NCBI GenBank assembly: GCA_019057475.1
Contig: DXJO01000028.1
Span: 1-64,000 of the forward strand
Direction: 5' to 3'
DNA from: Candidatus Thorarchaeota archaeon
GTDB taxonomy: Archaea; Asgardarchaeota; Thorarchaeia; Thorarchaeales; Thorarchaeaceae
Length of the DNA stretch: 64,000 bases
Shown here: positions 42,201 through 50,010 of the stretch, piece by piece
Layout: every line of letters starts with the position of its first letter
How positions within the stretch are numbered: the stretch's first letter is position 1
Program-made: the position numbers and the translations under genes
Notes under the pieces: generated by a model
Database searches by the model: none
Told to the model about the DNA's origin: nothing
The model's input: only the letters and a program-made list of their open reading frames with translations

Positions 42201-42614
42201 GAGCCAGTGAACACAAAGGCTCGCGGAGTGTACATTGCAGGCACGTGTCAAAGTCCGAAGGATATCCCGTCTTGCGTTTCGGATGCAAAGGCTGCAGCAA
42301 GCGCAGCAGCATCACATGTGCTCAAGGGCATAGTAAGAGTGCAGATGGACAAGGCGATGATCGATGAGGACATCTGTATTGGGTGCGGGCTCTGTGAGAA
42401 GGTATGTCCGTTCGATGCTATCACAATGAAGGATCGAGATGAAGGGCCACAGCTTGCAGAGGTCAACTCGCTTCTATGCACAGGTTGTGGTAAGTGTCAG
42501 GTGGTCTGCCCCACTGGAGCAGCAAAGCGCAAGCATTACACGACTGAGCAAATCGAAGCAGAGGTTCTTGGTCTGATAGCGTCTCACAGGAGGCAGCAGG
42601 CAGCGCGACACTAG
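39210..42614 (+). CDS. HdrA with an inserted GltD/NfnB-like NAD(P)H oxidoreductase module
   Basis: 1134 aa. Residues 1-~290 are HdrA: N-terminal CSCGTNIGG module, FAD motif VLVVGAGVSGIQT (~151), FPTLDCSMCILSPK (~195) and CNACGDCVEVCP (~252), then the HdrA 'RKATYKPYPQAVP' segment. Instead of the next ferredoxin, a ~410-residue GltD/NfnB-type module follows (~293-700): CKISCPAHVSCQAF, CPAFCEDQCERG cluster ligands, FAD motif VVGGGPAGIACALYLARLG, NAD(P) motif IIGGGNSAVDSARVALRLG and the closing FAGGDLVTGPA. HdrA then resumes with CLGCAICCECKLCVEAC, INCAGSRDEGCRPWCC, and two C-terminal [4Fe-4S] motifs (CIGCGLCEKVCP, CTGCGKCQVVCP). Two FADs of HdrA/GltD type plus an NAD(P) site in one chain point to electron bifurcation with NAD(P)H. 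Last gene of the hdr operon. Confidence 0.9.
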   Translation: MPKKKKTEDRIGVFVCSCGTNIGGVIDVDKLAKEFEDYPGVALSAWNMFTCSKEGQVRIAETIEEQNLTGVVVASCTPKLHEELFRDILEEKGLNRFRLAQANLREHNTWVHDDEPEKAYEIAYDLISGAIERAKLLEDIGFEEYPVETSVLVVGAGVSGIQTALDLADKDIKVHLIERNVAIGGYMPKLEKTFPTLDCSMCILSPKLSAVDRSKNIDIHTCTEIIDVERDYGNFKVKLRTRPRYIDLEKCNACGDCVEVCPVLTPNDHDLGMSLRKATYKPYPQAVPGAFAIEKLGHAACKISCPAHVSCQAFITLTREGTYDKALSLVREAIPFPGSLGRVCPAFCEDQCERGTHDKSVSIRNVHRFLHDYELETGPVESVEPAIDKEEQVAVVGGGPAGIACALYLARLGYPVTVFEEKKEAGGLLRWGIPEHRLPRDILRSEIAFVEQHGVKIVTGTRVDSIEQLKKQGYKAVFLGTGAPVSSQLRLTGENAKGVHHALDFLYRVNSGKKVQLGKHVAIIGGGNSAVDSARVALRLGADTVTIVYRRSRTEMPAIQSEIDDAVKEGVKLKLLTNPVEVLVSNGAVFGLKCIKMKLGEPDDSGRRRPIPIPGSEFDIEVDDMIVAIGQKVGPDGIHSGLELTRWGTVDVDPLTMQTSMDDVFAGGDLVTGPALAVEAVGAGNEAAESIHRYLRSLDLREGRPFVLPQAPPPDVAPDALPGGSRARMKKLSAKKRATNFDEVELGFTEKIAVKESERCLGCAICCECKLCVEACQKDAIDHYMKEEVFELTVGAIVAATGFQEISMEELPEYGGGKFQRVITAGQYGRLLSLVGPTAGKIMIPPDYTETPKRIAYINCAGSRDEGCRPWCCNFGCMYTLRHAEMTNREYGDSMEQWIIYHELRAGGKEYEQFYRRVREHGIRFVRGFPSDFTEEKDGTISFSIFDQGSGQLLRLNFDLVVLTMAVDPSEGTAELAHILGVDRSEGGFMKELHPKLEPVNTKARGVYIAGTCQSPKDIPSCVSDAKAAASAAASHVLKGIVRVQMDKAMIDEDICIGCGLCEKVCPFDAITMKDRDEGPQLAEVNSLLCTGCGKCQVVCPTGAAKRKHYTTEQIEAEVLGLIASHRRQQAARH

Positions 42615-42731
42615 CATTCCGCTGGATGCACTTTGGTCCGTATTCGCATGGGACACGCTAAATGCCGCTATACTTAAGGTACCCTTGGTCTAATGAAACA
42701 CATCATAATCCTCCTTTGATAAAATCCCAAA

Positions 42732-43148
42732 GTGAGCCAGACGATGACCATTAGAATCCTCCTAGTAGACGATGAGCCATCACTTGCCGGTGTCATGGAA
42801 CTATATTTGAGAAAATTCATTGAGGATTTCGAGATAATCCCCTCTCTTAATGGGAGGGACGCAGTTGAGAAGGTCAAAGAGCTACTGGAATTGGGGACTC
42901 CTCCGGACTTGACTCTGATGGACTTGCGCATGCCTGCTATGGACGGTATTGAGTGCACAAAGGTCCTAGCTGAAATGGGCTTGCGTAACATACACATCCT
43001 CTCAGCCTATGTGGATGCTGAACTCCTAACAGAAGCTCAGTCCGCGGGCGCCAAGGGGGTCTTGAAGAAAAGCGAAGGCTTCAAGGCGAATGCCATCAAG
43101 GTTGCTGAGATGGTCCGTGTAATTCGGAAACCAAACCCAGCTGCGTGA
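42732..43148 (+). CDS. Stand-alone response-regulator receiver domain
   Basis: 138 aa (GTG at 42732; ATG at 42744 also possible, giving MTIRILLVDDEPSLAG). Receiver signature: acidic pair DDE at the first strand, phosphoacceptor Asp in LTLMDLRMPAMDG, and the late Lys in AKGVLKKSEGF. No output domain, so it acts by protein contact, as in many archaeal signalling systems. No histidine kinase nearby. Separated by ~120 bp from the hdr operon and ~65 bp from the following membrane protein. Confidence 0.85.
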   Translation: MSQTMTIRILLVDDEPSLAGVMELYLRKFIEDFEIIPSLNGRDAVEKVKELLELGTPPDLTLMDLRMPAMDGIECTKVLAEMGLRNIHILSAYVDAELLTEAQSAGAKGVLKKSEGFKANAIKVAEMVRVIRKPNPAA

Positions 43149-43213
43149 CACACAAAACCCTTTTCTGATGCGATTGCAAATCTTGCTGCTAATTGCAAGG
43201 TGATGATTAGGCA

Positions 43214-44896
43214 ATGACACGTTCACGTACAAGGGTTCTCTTACTAGGAATGGCATTGGCATTAATTTTGCTCTTCATGGTTTCCACCACGAGAGTAAGG
43301 GCTCAGGGATATGACGACACTTGGATTGGAGATACCAAGCTTCACATCCTAGTTAGGATTAATGGTGCGCCCTTGGCTGACGCGAAGGATTCGGCAAGTG
43401 CTATCGGCATTGATCTCAAAACCCCAATAGAGATTTACTTCGACACAAACGTAACCAATGACAAAGACCTGAATGTGACAGCATCACTGGTGTTCCACTA
43501 CCAAGGTTATCCGCTGTTTTCTGTTGATGTGGTCAATGAAGCGACTGGATTACCCTGGATTATTGCCCCGCATGACGCGGACATCGATCCGGTCACGTCG
43601 ATTCTCGACCTCAGCAATCTGACTCTAGGTCCTATCAGCCTCTTCACCGCCGTTATCGAAGTGCAATTCCTTTTTGAATACACAGAGATGCCCCTACAGG
43701 ATACGGTGAGCAGAGTTCGGAAACTTTTCTATCTCAAGACGCCCACTGATCCTACATCCATATTGACATCGGCTACAGGAATCCTTGGCGTTGTGGCGAC
43801 GGGAACAACAGCTTTTGCCCTTGTATCGAACTTCAACATGCTACTCGATGCCGTGAGAACTTCACACAAGCTTAGGAGTATTCAGAAGAAGGCTTCTGAA
43901 CTGAGGTCTCTGCCTAACCTTGCCGTGCTGGGTGCATTACCCGCATTGTTCGCTCTCGTATCAGGGATGTCCAAAGGTGTCAAGAGAAAAGAGCGCAAGG
44001 ATGGAGCAGAAGCACCATCCGAGAGCAGTGTCAGCGAGTACATGGTACGCCAGCGAATCCGTGAAACTGCCGGCGGTGCATGGCTTATGGACAAATGTCC
44101 AAAATGTAAGCGAAAGTGGAACAAGAAGACGAACGAATGCAAGAAGTGCGGTTTTGACTTGGAAGATGGTCAAAGAGCCTATGCGGACCTGCTAACATCC
44201 AAGGTGACTCCTGCCCTTCGCTTGCTCAACAAGAAGAAGAATGTATCAATTAAGCAGCTTGCAAAGAAGACAAAGTCCAATAACTACAATGCGGGTGTTC
44301 TTGGAGCTGCTCTCGTGGATTCAGAGCTGAGTGAGATAACCAAGGTGTCGACTCCATTCAAGAGCTTCGTTATGAACATCGCAGGTCTCGCTTTTCTTAT
44401 AATAACTTGGGATCAGCTTCTAGGAGGTAGCACTAGCAGTTTCGAGGACACCTTGACAATCATTGGAGCTACGCTCTCTCTCGGAGTGATAGTTGCGCTT
44501 TACTTCACTCGCAAGTCACAGATTAAGAAATTCAGGACTGATGCCAATGGAATTACTCTTGAAACGCCACCCCCAGAGGAAGATGTAGCTACAGACGAAC
44601 CAGATGAGTTCGTAGATGAGGAACCATCTGCTGAGTCTGATGAAATCGAATCTCCTGAAGAGCCTGTGGAAGAGGAAGAGCCTGCTGAAGAAGAATTGGA
44701 TGCCGAACCCGATGAGGCTGAAGATTCAGAAGAGTCTGTGGAAGAGCCTGTAGAAACAGACGAAGCAGAGCTCTCCTCTGAGAAGGCAGTCGAGGACAAA
44801 GATTCCGTTGAACTCGATGAGCCAAAGGCAGACTCAAACGAAGAAGAGGGGTTTGACCAGCTGACTCCGGAAGAGTTGGACAAGGAACGTATGTAG
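43214..44896 (+). CDS. Membrane protein with zinc ribbon and long acidic tail
   Basis: 560 aa. Signal peptide or signal anchor (RVLLLGMALALILLFMVSTT), an extracytoplasmic beta-rich domain to ~185, a TM region near 200-225 (ILTSATGILGVVATGTTAFA), a cytosolic segment with a zinc ribbon (KCPKCKRKWNKKTNECKKCGF ~295-315, written here in part), a winged-helix-like stretch (ADLLTSKVTPALRLLNKKKN), two more TM helices (~395-435) and a ~110-residue Glu/Asp/Pro-rich tail. Unrecognised as a whole; perhaps a membrane sensor or scaffold. ATG has AAGGTGAT upstream. Confidence 0.65.
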   Translation: MTRSRTRVLLLGMALALILLFMVSTTRVRAQGYDDTWIGDTKLHILVRINGAPLADAKDSASAIGIDLKTPIEIYFDTNVTNDKDLNVTASLVFHYQGYPLFSVDVVNEATGLPWIIAPHDADIDPVTSILDLSNLTLGPISLFTAVIEVQFLFEYTEMPLQDTVSRVRKLFYLKTPTDPTSILTSATGILGVVATGTTAFALVSNFNMLLDAVRTSHKLRSIQKKASELRSLPNLAVLGALPALFALVSGMSKGVKRKERKDGAEAPSESSVSEYMVRQRIRETAGGAWLMDKCPKCKRKWNKKTNECKKCGFDLEDGQRAYADLLTSKVTPALRLLNKKKNVSIKQLAKKTKSNNYNAGVLGAALVDSELSEITKVSTPFKSFVMNIAGLAFLIITWDQLLGGSTSSFEDTLTIIGATLSLGVIVALYFTRKSQIKKFRTDANGITLETPPPEEDVATDEPDEFVDEEPSAESDEIESPEEPVEEEEPAEEELDAEPDEAEDSEESVEEPVETDEAELSSEKAVEDKDSVELDEPKADSNEEEGFDQLTPEELDKERM

Positions 44897-45027
44897 TCCA
44901 GAGGGACGATAAGTTCCTCTGTTCTCCTTGGCCAGTTGATTCAACATGTAGATTCCCAAAGATTGAAGTTCAGGCATTTGCCGAGCAGGGCTCACTACTG
45001 CTCCAACTAATCTCGGAGTGTTAAGCA

Positions 45028-46389
45028 ATGGTTGACCAAATCGCAATTATTGGATGTGGTGCCGCTGGCGCAACTGTCGCAATGCAGGCAAGGAAGTTCA
45101 ATCGAAAAGTAGGAATCTCGATTATTAACAAGGAACCGTACTCTCAGTATTCCCGATGTGGCCTTCCTTACACGATTTCTGGAAAGGTAAAGACATTTGA
45201 CGATCTTATCCTCATGCCGGTTGACAGCTGGTCCGGACTCAGGATTGACGCCAAGTTTGGCACAACAGTTACAAAGATTGACCACAAAGCCAAGACATTG
45301 TTCTACGAGGGCCCAGAGGGTTTGGGGAGCTGTGAATATGATGCTCTGATCTTCGCAACTGGTGCACGCAACGCTGACCCTCCGATAAAGGGTCTCGACA
45401 AGAAGCGCGTGTACGGCCTGAGAACTCTGGACGACGCCAAAGCCCTTGCCGCAGAAGTTGGCAAAACAAAGAATGCCGTCATCATTGGCGGTGGCCTTGT
45501 AGGTATGGAGGCTGCGGAAGCATTCCATGAGAAAGGCGTGAACGTGACCGTCGTTGAATTCCTACCCAACATCCTTCTGGCGATGGTTGACCCCGATATG
45601 GCAAGTATCGTAGAGGACCACTGCAAAGAGCACGGTCTGGAGATACTCACCAATACTGCCGCCCAAGAGATTACTGGTGATGAAACGCCCCGCACTGTAT
45701 TAGTTCAAAATAGAGAAACTCAGGAAATAAAGGAGATACCTGCCGACATAGTCGTTGTATCGACTGGTGTGAGAGCTGTCACCGATCTTGCAGCATCAAT
45801 CGGTGCGGAGATTGGCACGACAAGGGGCATCAAGACCAACGAGCGAATGATGACGAACTTGAAGGACGTCTACGCCGTCGGCGACTGTTCCGAGAATGTT
45901 GGATTCATGACGAGAAAACCCGTTCCCGGTGGTCTCGGAACTGTTGCAGTGAGACAGGCACGTGTTGCAGGAATCAATGCTGCAGGTGGTGACGTGAAGT
46001 TCCCTGGAATTGTTGGAGCTAAGGTCACCAAACTGTTTGGGCTTGAAGTTGCTAGCACAGGCTTCATTGAATACACTGCTAAAATCTTCGAAGTAGAAAT
46101 CGTCAAGGGTTCTGTTAAAGGGAGCACCAAGCCCCATTACTATGCTGGTGGGAAAGATATCAAGGTCAAGACGTTCTATGAGAAGGGCACAGGGAAGCTC
46201 GTGGGCGGCCAGATTGTGGGTCTCGAAGACGCTGCGATGAGAATCAATGTGATTACGCTCGGAATTCAGCACAAGATAACTGCGGCTGACCTATTTAACA
46301 TGGAGAATTGCTACGCCCCTGCGATTTGCGACACATGGGATCCGCTGGTCACATCTGCAGAAGCGGCTCGACGCAGACTGAAGATCTGA
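45028..46389 (+). CDS. CoA-disulfide reductase / NADH oxidase-like flavoprotein
   Basis: 453 aa. Pyridine nucleotide-disulfide oxidoreductase layout: FAD motif IAIIGCGAAGATVAMQARKF, single redox Cys in QYSRCGLPYTISG (the CoADR/NOX-type active Cys near position 43), NAD(P) motif VIIGGGLVGMEAAEAFHEKG, second FAD motif VYAVGDCSE and a C-terminal dimerisation domain. Family activities are CoA-disulfide reduction, NAD(P)H oxidation to water or peroxide, or polysulfide reduction; they cannot be told apart here. GGAGTG precedes the ATG. Stand-alone. Confidence 0.85.
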   Translation: MVDQIAIIGCGAAGATVAMQARKFNRKVGISIINKEPYSQYSRCGLPYTISGKVKTFDDLILMPVDSWSGLRIDAKFGTTVTKIDHKAKTLFYEGPEGLGSCEYDALIFATGARNADPPIKGLDKKRVYGLRTLDDAKALAAEVGKTKNAVIIGGGLVGMEAAEAFHEKGVNVTVVEFLPNILLAMVDPDMASIVEDHCKEHGLEILTNTAAQEITGDETPRTVLVQNRETQEIKEIPADIVVVSTGVRAVTDLAASIGAEIGTTRGIKTNERMMTNLKDVYAVGDCSENVGFMTRKPVPGGLGTVAVRQARVAGINAAGGDVKFPGIVGAKVTKLFGLEVASTGFIEYTAKIFEVEIVKGSVKGSTKPHYYAGGKDIKVKTFYEKGTGKLVGGQIVGLEDAAMRINVITLGIQHKITAADLFNMENCYAPAICDTWDPLVTSAEAARRRLKI

Positions 46390-46443
46390 ATTCCCCCATC
46401 ATCCACAATCTCAAGCAGTGCTCCAAGGTAGTTCGCCCTTGGC

Positions 46444-46932
46444 TCATTCATAGGTGATTGTCTTGATGTTGTCAAGCGCGTATTGAAATGACGAAACCTG
46501 CGTGGGTGAGCTTGCCACAAGGGCTATTCTCTCCACGCTTTCCGCGTTCTTGGCATGGGCATGAACCGCCTTCACAATCTCCTCGGCGGTTTCCCACGTG
46601 GGAATTCTTCCGACTTCTAGTCCCATTGTGAAGAATCCGACTTCCTTGACCTCAAGACCCTCTGCTGTCCGTAGAGCTTTGCTAGTCGCGTCATAGATTA
46701 TTGCCCGTCGACCCGAATCGGTCATTGAAACGCTCGGCCAGTGCTCCACATTCTCAGATGATGTGGCCTCTTGGATTGTTATCCCAAAGCTCCCAAGGTG
46801 GCCGCTTGCACTTCCTGTGTTCGTGCCCACCTGAATGTTCTTTGCCTTGACGACTAAACCAAGGTCTGTGTCATCCGCGCGGCCAAGCGAAATGGATACA
46901 GAGATGTTGCCAATCATCCATTCCTCTTTCAC
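46444..46932 (-). CDS. Conserved hypothetical protein coupled to the macrodomain gene
   Basis: 162 aa from GTG 46932, overlapping the macrodomain stop by 4 bases (GTGA). The sequence alternates strand/helix with RRAIIYDATSKALRTAEG, EVKEVGFFTMGLEVGRIPTW and IALVASSPTQVSSFQYALD, which resembles the later part of a macrodomain-like fold without the ADP-ribose loop. I infer a divergent, possibly non-catalytic macro-like partner. The strict coupling argues for a shared role in ADP-ribose or nucleotide metabolism. Confidence 0.5.
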   Translation of the reverse strand: MKEEWMIGNISVSISLGRADDTDLGLVVKAKNIQVGTNTGSASGHLGSFGITIQEATSSENVEHWPSVSMTDSGRRAIIYDATSKALRTAEGLEVKEVGFFTMGLEVGRIPTWETAEEIVKAVHAHAKNAESVERIALVASSPTQVSSFQYALDNIKTITYE

Positions 46933-47489
46933 ATCCCTGCCCCCGTGATCTTTAGTGCCCCCTCAAATGCGCCGTTCACTTCAGGACCTAACGATGCAAG
47001 AATCACTTCCTTGAGGGAACTGGCGCTGGTTGAATGGTCCTCGATCGCCTCAACAACAGCCTTCGCGGATTGTTCTTTGGAGAGTCCCCCGACACCTGCT
47101 CCGATTGCTGGAAATGCAATCGATGTCAATTCATTCTCAGTTGCCAGTCTAAGCGCTTCTCGAACAGATGACTTGACGCTGTCATATGTGGCGGGTTTTC
47201 CTGGTGACATTCCTGCGCAATGAACTACATGTTTTGCGGAGAGCGCTCCTGCACTGGTGATGACTGCCTCGCCCGGCTTAATGGGTCCTTGAGCCATCGC
47301 TTCTTGCTCTATGATGTCTCCTCCTTTTCTCTTGATGGCACCAGCAACACCAGAACCCATCCATAGATCCGAGTTGGCGGCGTTGACAACTGCATCAACA
47401 CTTAACGCAGTGATGTTCCCGATGTGCGTTCGGACCAATATGCCTCCCATTTTCTTTTCCACAAATGCCACTTCCTCGCTTGGACGCAT
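46929..47489 (-). CDS. Macrodomain protein (ADP-ribose binding or hydrolase)
   Basis: 186 aa from ATG 47489; the ORF extends upstream, and ATG 47450 (MGGILVRTHIGN) is an alternative leaderless start. Macro signatures: GNITALSVDAVVNAANSDLWMGSGVAGAI split across the ligand site (N-A-A-N and the GSGVAGAI loop), ITSAGALSAKHVVHCAGM, and FPAIGAGVGGLSKEQ. MacroD/Af1521-like; binds or hydrolyses ADP-ribose or O-acetyl-ADP-ribose. Co-transcribed with the downstream macro-like gene and divergent from a Nudix gene, a common companion in ADP-ribose turnover. Confidence 0.85.
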   Translation of the reverse strand: MRPSEEVAFVEKKMGGILVRTHIGNITALSVDAVVNAANSDLWMGSGVAGAIKRKGGDIIEQEAMAQGPIKPGEAVITSAGALSAKHVVHCAGMSPGKPATYDSVKSSVREALRLATENELTSIAFPAIGAGVGGLSKEQSAKAVVEAIEDHSTSASSLKEVILASLGPEVNGAFEGALKITGAGM

Positions 47490-47563
47490 TGAATATATGG
47501 CGCGAACACGTAAAAGTATGTCGAGGTACACAACCCTTTTCTCTGCATCAGAATGCGTTCCTA

Positions 47564-48151
47564 GTGGCGAGTCAACTGAACGACATAGATCCTGCCGAAC
47601 TCGAGTCCATTATCAACGAATATGGAGCACCCAGACGCCTCCATTTTAAGGCTAATTTCGTTGAGTTCGAATGTGAGCTTGTAAGGCGAAGTGCTTCCAA
47701 GAATCGATACCATGACATAACGTGTTTCATACCCTATGATGGGGGCTATGTTGGAATACAGAAACCAGGCTATGCCGGGTCAGGAATCTTCAGAGCCCCC
47801 TCAGGAGGTGCCAATCTTGGAGAGTCCTTACGGAAGGCGGCTGTACGTGAGATGCACGAGGAAACCGGTCTCGATATACAGCTCATCAGATTCGTCCTGG
47901 ACCTTACCCTAGATGTAGTGTGCAGTGATGGAGTCATACCATGGAGGTCGTTGGTTTTCTTAGTTGAGGCAACTGGCGGTGAGATGAAACCCATTGACAC
48001 CCACGAGATTTTTGACATCAGAGTCGTTACTCGTGAGGAGATGCTGGGCGAAATAACTCGTTTCATGGAAGAGTCTGGTTGGGGTGGCTTCAAGTACCGA
48101 GCATTTCTCACCAAATCGTTCTTCGAGAGAATAGACGAGCTTGGTTTCTGA
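47564..48151 (+). CDS. Nudix hydrolase
   Basis: 195 aa from GTG 47564, placed after a shared AT-rich ATATAT element at ~47491-47498; a longer frame from 47465 would overlap the divergent gene. Nudix box is canonical: GGANLGESLRKAAV then REMHEETGL (G-x5-E-x7-R-E-x-x-E-E-x-G). Preceded by a GxFRAPSGG motif. Hydrolyses nucleoside diphosphates linked to another moiety; with the divergent macrodomain gene, ADP-ribose is a reasonable guess. The N-terminal ~65 residues are an extra alpha/beta segment. Confidence 0.8.
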   Translation: MASQLNDIDPAELESIINEYGAPRRLHFKANFVEFECELVRRSASKNRYHDITCFIPYDGGYVGIQKPGYAGSGIFRAPSGGANLGESLRKAAVREMHEETGLDIQLIRFVLDLTLDVVCSDGVIPWRSLVFLVEATGGEMKPIDTHEIFDIRVVTREEMLGEITRFMEESGWGGFKYRAFLTKSFFERIDELGF

Positions 48152-48187
48152 TGTGTTTGATCCCGTATTGCAGAGAATAGGACGGTC

Positions 48188-48208
48188 GGCTGCAGCGGTA
48201 CTGCAGCC
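48188..48208. terminator. Hairpin between convergent Nudix and TFB genes
   Basis: GGCTGCAG (48188-48195) pairs perfectly with CTGCAGCC (48201-48208) around CGGTA. No T-run on either side, so possibly a bidirectional barrier rather than a classical terminator. Confidence 0.4.
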
Positions 48209-48217
48209 TACTCAGCT

Positions 48218-49180
48218 CTATGGAGTCATTGTAATGTTGAGCCTTTTTACCAGCTCTTTGTACCTATTCCTGACAGTCACTTCAGTGACTCCCGCAGCCA
48301 TTGCGATATCGCGCTGGGTGACTCTGCTGTCTTCTAGGATAGATGCGATATAGATAGCGGCAGCTGCAAGTCCTCTGGGGTCTCTCCCAGTAATGAGGCT
48401 TCTCTGCTTCTTTGCATCTTCAAGGATTTCCAAGACCCTGCGTTGAACTTTGCCTGGAAGGCCTAATTGCGTGATGAATCTTGGAACATAGTTAGCAGGC
48501 TCTGAAACAGGCATTCTTAATCCAAGCTTTTCAACAAGAAGCCTGTAGTGTTGCCCAATCTTCTTCTTGGACACGCGTGAGTGCCTTGATATTTCTTCGA
48601 GCGACCTTGGAGCGGTTCTTAGTCTGCATGCGGCATAGATTGCTGCTCCGACCATGGCGTCGATTGATCTACTGCGTGCGAGCCTTCGAATGATGAGCTT
48701 TCTGTACAAGAGCGCAGCAAGCTCTTTGATGCTCCTTGTAAGTCCAAGTTGTGAAGCCAGTCTATCAAGCTCGCTCATGGCTTGTGCTAGATTTCTATCC
48801 ACAGAGCTGTGAACCCGTGTCCGAATCTGCCACTTACGAAGCCTGTAGATTTCAGATCTCTTCTTAGCTGTGAATCGCTTGCCCTGTGAGTCATGGTCTC
48901 GCCAATCAATCATGGTTGAGAGACCCTTATCATGGATAGCATAGTTCGTTGGTGCTCCAGTCCTCGAACGTGCATTCTTCTCATCAGCTGTGAAAGCTCT
49001 CCACTCTGGGCCTGTGTCTATTCTGTGATCACTGATCACAAGACCGCACGCGGCGCAGATCCTCTCCCCTTTCTCAAGGTCCTGTACGACCTCAGTCCCT
49101 CCGCACTCTGAACATGTGAAGCCGGATTTACTGCGTGCGCGCTCCCCACGTTTCTCTGTGCGGTTCATATTTGATGCCAT
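48218..49180 (-). CDS. tfb: Transcription initiation factor TFIIB (TFB)
   Basis: 320 aa. N-terminal zinc ribbon TCSECGGTEVVQDLEKGERI with CAACGLVI, B-reader/linker (GPEWRAFTADEKNARSRTG), then two cyclin repeats (NLAQAMSELDRLASQLGL... and RFITQLGLPGKVQRRVLEIL). The C-terminal HTH (SRVTQRDIAMAAGVTEVTV, then RNRYKELVKRL) contacts the BRE. A definitive marker that this part of the window is archaeal. Start ATG has GAGAGGT 8 bases upstream. Confidence 0.97.
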   Translation of the reverse strand: MASNMNRTEKRGERARSKSGFTCSECGGTEVVQDLEKGERICAACGLVISDHRIDTGPEWRAFTADEKNARSRTGAPTNYAIHDKGLSTMIDWRDHDSQGKRFTAKKRSEIYRLRKWQIRTRVHSSVDRNLAQAMSELDRLASQLGLTRSIKELAALLYRKLIIRRLARSRSIDAMVGAAIYAACRLRTAPRSLEEISRHSRVSKKKIGQHYRLLVEKLGLRMPVSEPANYVPRFITQLGLPGKVQRRVLEILEDAKKQRSLITGRDPRGLAAAAIYIASILEDSRVTQRDIAMAAGVTEVTVRNRYKELVKRLNITMTP

Positions 49181-49488
49181 CTTCTTGTTACCTCTCCCTC
49201 GGATCTTAGAACGCTAGCCAGCACTGTACCGGTCAATAGCTTCCGTTGCGGATGCTATTTCGGTGGTGATATGACGCAAGAAATCGGTCAGATTCTGCTA
49301 AGGCCCCGTCGAATCCGTTACACTTATATATAAACCCGCAATCGCACTTAAAAATCTTTCGTTTTATGCTCGGATAGCACCAATTCTAATTGTTTCCCTC
49401 TCCCCGTTCCCAATGTTGGTTTCATTTGCTATTAAAGATTGCGAAATCAGGAACTCGCCCCAAGAATGCATTTTTCCAAGTAACTGTT
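49181..49488 (-). promoter_or_regulatory. TFB promoter region
   Basis: A near-ideal TATA element TTATATATAAA at 49324-49334 would drive tfb (minus strand) from about 49298, leaving a ~115-base leader with no obvious regulatory fold. The rest of this 308-bp gap up to the end of the DtxR gene holds no ORF I can support. Confidence 0.5.
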
Positions 49489-50010
49489 TTAACAATCGCA
49501 GTCTTCCGGACGGTCGCCGGTCGCAGCGAACTCCTCAAAGTGCTTCAGCCATTTCGGTTTCTTGGGAGCTGTCTGGATGAACTCAACGAACTTAGTAACC
49601 CGATCGATTGTTTCGGGATGAGCGATATGCTCAATCTCACAAGCGTCTATGCTTGCTATCTCCTCTTCAATGCCTATGAACAGAAAGAAATTCTTCAGTA
49701 TATTGTGAACCCTCTCAAGGTATTCGCCTATCTTTCGCCCTTGAACAGTCAGGGTTACACTTCTGTAGGGCTTGTACTTGACCATTCCTAGATCATGAAG
49801 TCGCTTGAGGGCAGAGGTAACACTTGGCGCCTTCACATCCAATGAGTTGGCAATATCAGAAACTGCGGCTGAACCCTTCTCTTTCTCAAGAATGTGAATT
49901 GTCTTGATATACTCCTCAAGAGTTCTTGTAAGCCTTGAGTCGGCTCTGCTTCGTTTAATCGACTTGATTCTTCCGTGAATAATTGGTATTCCCTCCTTAA
50001 CGCTGTACAT
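49489..50010 (-). CDS. DtxR/MntR-family metal-dependent repressor
   Basis: 173 aa. Winged HTH (LEEYIKTIHILEKEKGSAAV, SDIANSLDVKAPSVTSALKRL) and a helical dimerisation/metal-binding domain with FFLFIGIEEEIASIDACEIEHIAH (family Glu/Cys/His ligands in the C-E-x-E-H pattern), then HPETIDRV and a C-terminal EDCDC. Last gene of the feo operon, overlapping the FeoC-like gene by 14 bases. The start context is odd: the purine-rich signal sits right against the ATG, while a better AAGGAGGG follows a few codons in. It is the natural candidate to bind the GTTAGAC dyads in the feo promoter. Confidence 0.85.
   Translation of the reverse strand: MYSVKEGIPIIHGRIKSIKRSRADSRLTRTLEEYIKTIHILEKEKGSAAVSDIANSLDVKAPSVTSALKRLHDLGMVKYKPYRSVTLTVQGRKIGEYLERVHNILKNFFLFIGIEEEIASIDACEIEHIAHPETIDRVTKFVEFIQTAPKKPKWLKHFEEFAATGDRPEDCDC

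Noticed and set aside
33648-42614. Selenocysteine codons in Hdr/MvhD genes, as known in some methanogens
   Set aside because: All expected positions are Cys codons, and every frame is open without in-frame TGA.
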